Shown here: one piece after another, positions 60,490-64,000 of the stretch | How positions within the stretch are numbered: position 1 is the stretch's first letter | Layout of the letters: each line of letters begins with the position of its first letter | Origin: Datisca glomerata | Lineage: Eukaryota; Streptophyta; Magnoliopsida; Cucurbitales; Datiscaceae | Assembly: GCA_003255025.1 (NCBI GenBank) | Contig: QANY01013816.1 | Span: 1 to 64,000, forward strand | DNA length: 64,000 nt | Direction of reading: 5' to 3' | Position numbers and translations under genes: made by a program | The notes under the pieces: model-generated | Seen by the model: only the letters and a program-made list of their open reading frames with translations | Database searches by the model: none | Told to the model about the DNA's origin: nothing

Positions 60490-62269
60490 ATTTTGAAATA
60501 ACGTCAAAACTTGAAATTCATAATCCATGAAACTTTCACTCATCATAATTCATAGAAAATCATATCGTAAAATAGACTACTTGAATAACCAAGTTTAACA
60601 GAAAACGTTTTCCTAAGTTTTTAATCAAATCATAAACTGAAAACATAAATTCATGTGATCTAACTGGTTATGGCAGTCTCACACTCATGCTGCTCGCCAT
60701 CACCACCTGCATCATAATTAACTGTGGGGGAATGAGTATTTTAAAATACTCAGTAAACAAACTCACATAATAACATGCATCCAAATGTCATAAATGCAAT
60801 CATGACATAACATAACTGAACTTGACATATAACATTAATGAAATAAAGTAACGTACTTGATCATGACATAATATAACTGAACTTGACATATAACATAAAT
60901 GAAATAAAGTAACATACTTGATCATGACATGGCTTAACATAACACGAAGATAACGCGTGTCTCAAACAGAATCATTTAACAATCTTAATCATATATTGGC
61001 TTGTCATATCCTCTAGTTAACAACCTAATCAGAACTTATCACACGTTAACTAAAACACATCATGACGAATTGGGCGACGAAACAAATGGCACACATCAGG
61101 CGACGGATCAGATGACACTCATTAGGCGACAGAACAGATGGCACTCATAGATGACGAAAAATGTAAACAGATGGCACCTCATGAGTGACGGAAAATATTT
61201 ACAGATGACACCCAATGAATGACCAAAACATGAACAGATGACACTGTATGTGTGACGAAAGCGTGAGCATATGACACCTCATTCGTCTAACAGAACATAA
61301 CGTGAACAGTCTTGATTTCTTTTTAACTAAAGGTCATGCTTAAGTTCATATTTTACTTATTTACCACTTGAATGAATTAACCTCATAACTTGCAGAATCC
61401 AACGTATGACAAAAATTAATCATATAATGCATACTGATACATATAACAGAATCAAACATGATAACATACTACGCAAAATCAGTCATACTCAAACATTTAT
61501 CTCATGATAATCACATTAATACCTGAACAGTAATCAATTACCAAAGTGTTAACCAAATATGATAATTATTGAAAAATGTTTAAACGGATAATAAATACAT
61601 GATACGATTATAATATCAGAATCACATCGTTATATAAGTTAATTTACACATACACATATATGAACGTAACATGCTTATAGACAATTAAAGCTGATGAGAA
61701 TAACACATGTAAATTCACTTACACAAGCATAGATATTTATCACACATGAGTCACATTACGATATAATTTCACTTACACAAAGCATATACATTTATAACAG
61801 AGGGAGTCACATCATCATGTAAGCCCACTTACACAAAGCATATACATTTATAACAACAGGAGTCACACCATTATATAAGCCCACTTACCTGAAGCGGAAA
61901 AATGAATTAAACAATTAATGACCTGAAATCCCAAAAAAATATAATCACTAAATTGTTTTCAAATAAAATAATATAAACACATTTTTAATATCATAAAATA
62001 GAAAATTAGATTTAATTAAAAACAGTGCAAAACGATCAGAACGAGGTCGGAAAACAATATATCGAGTCTAGAGTCAAAAGATAAAACTTCGGGTCAAGCG
62101 GTTCAGACCGGGCTGGTTCGGACCAGTCCGGTTCGAGTTTATCTGATGGACCGGTTCAGACCGACCTAAGTGAGCTGAACCGGTTTGGTTTGTGATGAAC
62201 CGATTCAGAACAGAGAAACTGGGTGCAAGACCCAGTTGCAGAACAGAAAGCACGACAAACAGGGAGGGG

Positions 62270-62305
<36 letters not shown>

Positions 62306-63264
62306 AAAGGAGAGAGAAACAAAGAGGGGAAGAGAAACAGTGAGGGAAACTGAGAAGGGAAGAGAGAGAGGGATGAAGAGAGAAGCAGAGAGAGACAGAG
62401 ATAGAGAGAATCAGAGAGAGACAGAGATAGAGAGAGAAAAACAGAGGACGAGAGAAAGGGAAACAGAGGAAAGGGGAAAAGGAGCCTCAGTGATAAACCA
62501 CCGGTGATGGCGAAAGCAAAGGAAGAAAGAGAAAGAAGAAGGATGCAGAGAGAGTCAGAGAGAGAAAACAAGAGAGAGAGAGCGAGAAGGAGAAAGAAGA
62601 GAGAGGGGAAAGAAAAGAAAAACAGTGAGGGAATGAAGAAAGAACAAGGGGATAGCTGAGAGAGAAAAACAGAGGGAGGGAGGGAGAGCAACAAAGGGTT
62701 AGAGAGAAGCATAGGAAAATAGAAGAGAAAAACAGAAGGGGGAAGAAACAAGGAGATGAAGACGAAGCAAGGACGAGAGAGAGAGAGACAAAAATAGAGA
62801 GAGAAAGAGATTAAAGAAAGAAAGAGAAGATTACCCAAATTCAATTAGAGAGAGGCCAACGAAGAAGAAGAACTGATGGCTTGCAGGTGGCTGCGCGGGG
62901 GAGGAGAGGGCTGTGAGAGAAGAAGTTGTTGTTTTGGAATATATATAATAGGTTAAAGGTTGGTTTAGGGTCTATATGCATGTAGTGTGAGTGAATTTCA
63001 ATTGAGGGTTAAGATTGCTTAATCAATGATAAAATAGGGTTAGGGTATACATAAGCATATGGTGCGAGTGAACTAAAATTTTATAATATAAATTAAAACT
63101 CTATTAAAATTGAATAATTGAAATTTAAACTAAACCATATGTAATTAAAATTATTTTACCACAATTACAAATAATCACTTTTTTTAAAATCAAATTTTAA
63201 AATCATTTTATCTATGAAATCAATTTTACAAAAATGTCCATTTACGAAGAGTCGGGATATTACA
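60490..63264 (-). repeat. Gypsy LTR, minus strand, about 2.8 kb
   Basis: On the minus strand it begins TGTAATATCCCGACTC at 63264, directly after the polypurine tract AAGGAGGAGAGAA (63277-63265). The lower part, 60490-61990, is the inverted relative of 39010-40440 and shares its two tandem-repeat blocks (61050-61290 and 61690-61880). A further 65-bp duplication sits at 60803-60935. The expected ...TTACA end is missing, so the LTR is truncated or diverged at its low end. Confidence 0.65.
62270..62850. repeat. GA-rich low-complexity tract in the LTR
   Basis: Long imperfect runs of AGAGAG and AGAGAAA, including an uninterrupted (GA)n near 62274-62300. It produces long spurious ORFs on both strands (Arg/Glu-rich on +, Ser/Leu-rich on -). 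Probably the transcribed leader part of the LTR. Confidence 0.85.
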
Positions 63265-63458
63265 TTCTCTCCTCCTTGAAAACTTTCATCCTCGAAAGGA
63301 AGATGCCACTTTTTTAAAACACTAGAAATAACAAAAAAGAATCCAAAACTCAATCAATGGTAAAGCACAAAACACAAATGAACAAAACAAAATCAATGAT
63401 CAATCAACAAGAAGATTGAATGCCCAAAAGCAAAAAGTATACCGATAAAAACTGCAGT

Positions 63459-64000
63459 TTAATCGCCTACTTCCTGATGTGTCAAAGCGAATGTATTTCC
63501 TTTATTCATGTTGATTGTTATGCTATCGTTCTGACCTTGTTTGTTCAACGGACAATCCTTGAGATAATGTCCAGTTTTCCCACACTTAAAGCAAGCATTA
63601 ATCTTCCGATAACACTGTCCGACGTGGCTTTTGTTGCAAGTGATGCAAACAGGATGGGAATCTCTAACTTGCTTCCTTGCATCTCGTTTTTCAAAATGGT
63701 CGTCATGAAACTTTCTTTTCTCTTGCGACGAGCAATCATTCCGTGGCAGCTCTCTTGGTGGAAGATTCTGCTCCATCAACAACGCTGCTTCAACCACTGC
63801 TGCGTAAGTGGTATGCTTGTGGAGTGACACAGAACCCTTTATCTCTAGACAAAGTCCCCTTTCGAATGTGTGAGCCTTCTTGATCTAGCTATCAACGTAA
63901 TACATGGCTTAGTGAGATAATTCCTCGAACTTCCTCTCATAATCAGCAACAGTTCTATTACCTTGCACCAGCCTAAGAAATTTGGCCTCCTTGCTCGCTC
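63459..64000 (-). pseudogene. Ty3/gypsy gag, C-terminal part, runs off the edge
   Basis: Minus strand from the edge: FLRLVQGNRTVADYERKFEEL (split here as FLRLVQGNRTV and ADYERKFEEL; end of the gag core), then two stops (63900-63860), then an open frame from about 63850 with TTYAAVVEAALLMEQNLPPR, CITCNKSHVGQCYRK and the CCHC knuckle CFKCGKTGHYLKDC, ending at 63459. This is the standard order of plant gypsy gag. Only about 180 bp separate its end from the polypurine tract, so protease, reverse transcriptase and integrase are absent. A gag-only derivative or an internal deletion is likely. Confidence 0.85.

Noticed and set aside
62074..62844. 256-codon minus-strand ORF rich in Ser, Leu and Phe
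   Set aside because: It is the complement of the AGAGAG tract; low complexity with no domain, and the + strand is equally open.

Overview
The window is nuclear DNA of a flowering plant, probably a eudicot. It is AT-rich, its one host gene has many short exons with plant-type GT-AG introns, and the rest is largely old plant transposable elements (Ty1/copia, Ty3/gypsy, Ogre/Tat-like, Helitron, hAT, MITE and TRIM) with several minisatellites. I do not assign a family or species. No tRNA, rRNA, CRISPR or bacterial-style gene was seen. An 84-base run of N marks an assembly gap at 30735-30818.

Layout. 1-2.46 kb: a short copia-like coding remnant at the left edge, then AT-rich DNA. 2.47-11.05 kb: a strange, roughly symmetric block. 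Outer inverted arms (about 2.5-3.2 and 10.7-11.0 kb) and inner inverted arms (4.07-4.57 and 7.98-8.54 kb, each with an outward-facing TATA box) surround a core of minisatellites. The core includes a 60-bp repeat present 21 times with no length change, and a 24-bp repeat. 11.4-18.8 kb: a probable hAT element with an 8-bp imperfect target duplication, apparently split by a Helitron that carries decayed helicase and RPA-like coding pieces. 19.2-28.2 kb: an Ogre/Tat-like LTR retrotransposon with decayed gag, no visible pol, a long tandem-repeat block before the 3' LTR, and a truncated 3' LTR. 28.2-33.5 kb: AT-rich DNA, the N gap, and a GC-richer promoter-like repeat segment. 33.5-38.2 kb: a decayed copia element with both LTRs. 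39.0-40.7 kb: a gypsy LTR fragment (+ strand). 40.7-44 kb: mostly featureless, with one small MITE. 44.17-57.93 kb (minus strand): the single host gene. 58-60.5 kb: intergenic. 60.5-64 kb: an LTR of the same family as the one at 39-40.7 kb but inverted, its polypurine tract, and a gag-only remnant running off the right edge.

The host gene encodes a DUF810 / Munc13-like (MUN-domain) protein, the plant 'protein unc-13 homolog' family that includes Arabidopsis PATROL1. I resolved 26 coding exons joining to about 1,095 codons. All phases agree except in exon 24, where one extra base shifts the frame about 92 residues before the expected end. Intron 5 starts with GC. Intron 11 holds a MITE and intron 25 holds a complete TRIM-like miniature retrotransposon with LTRs, tRNA-Met-type primer site and polypurine tract.

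All family assignments rest on reading motifs by eye. No alignment or database search was run.
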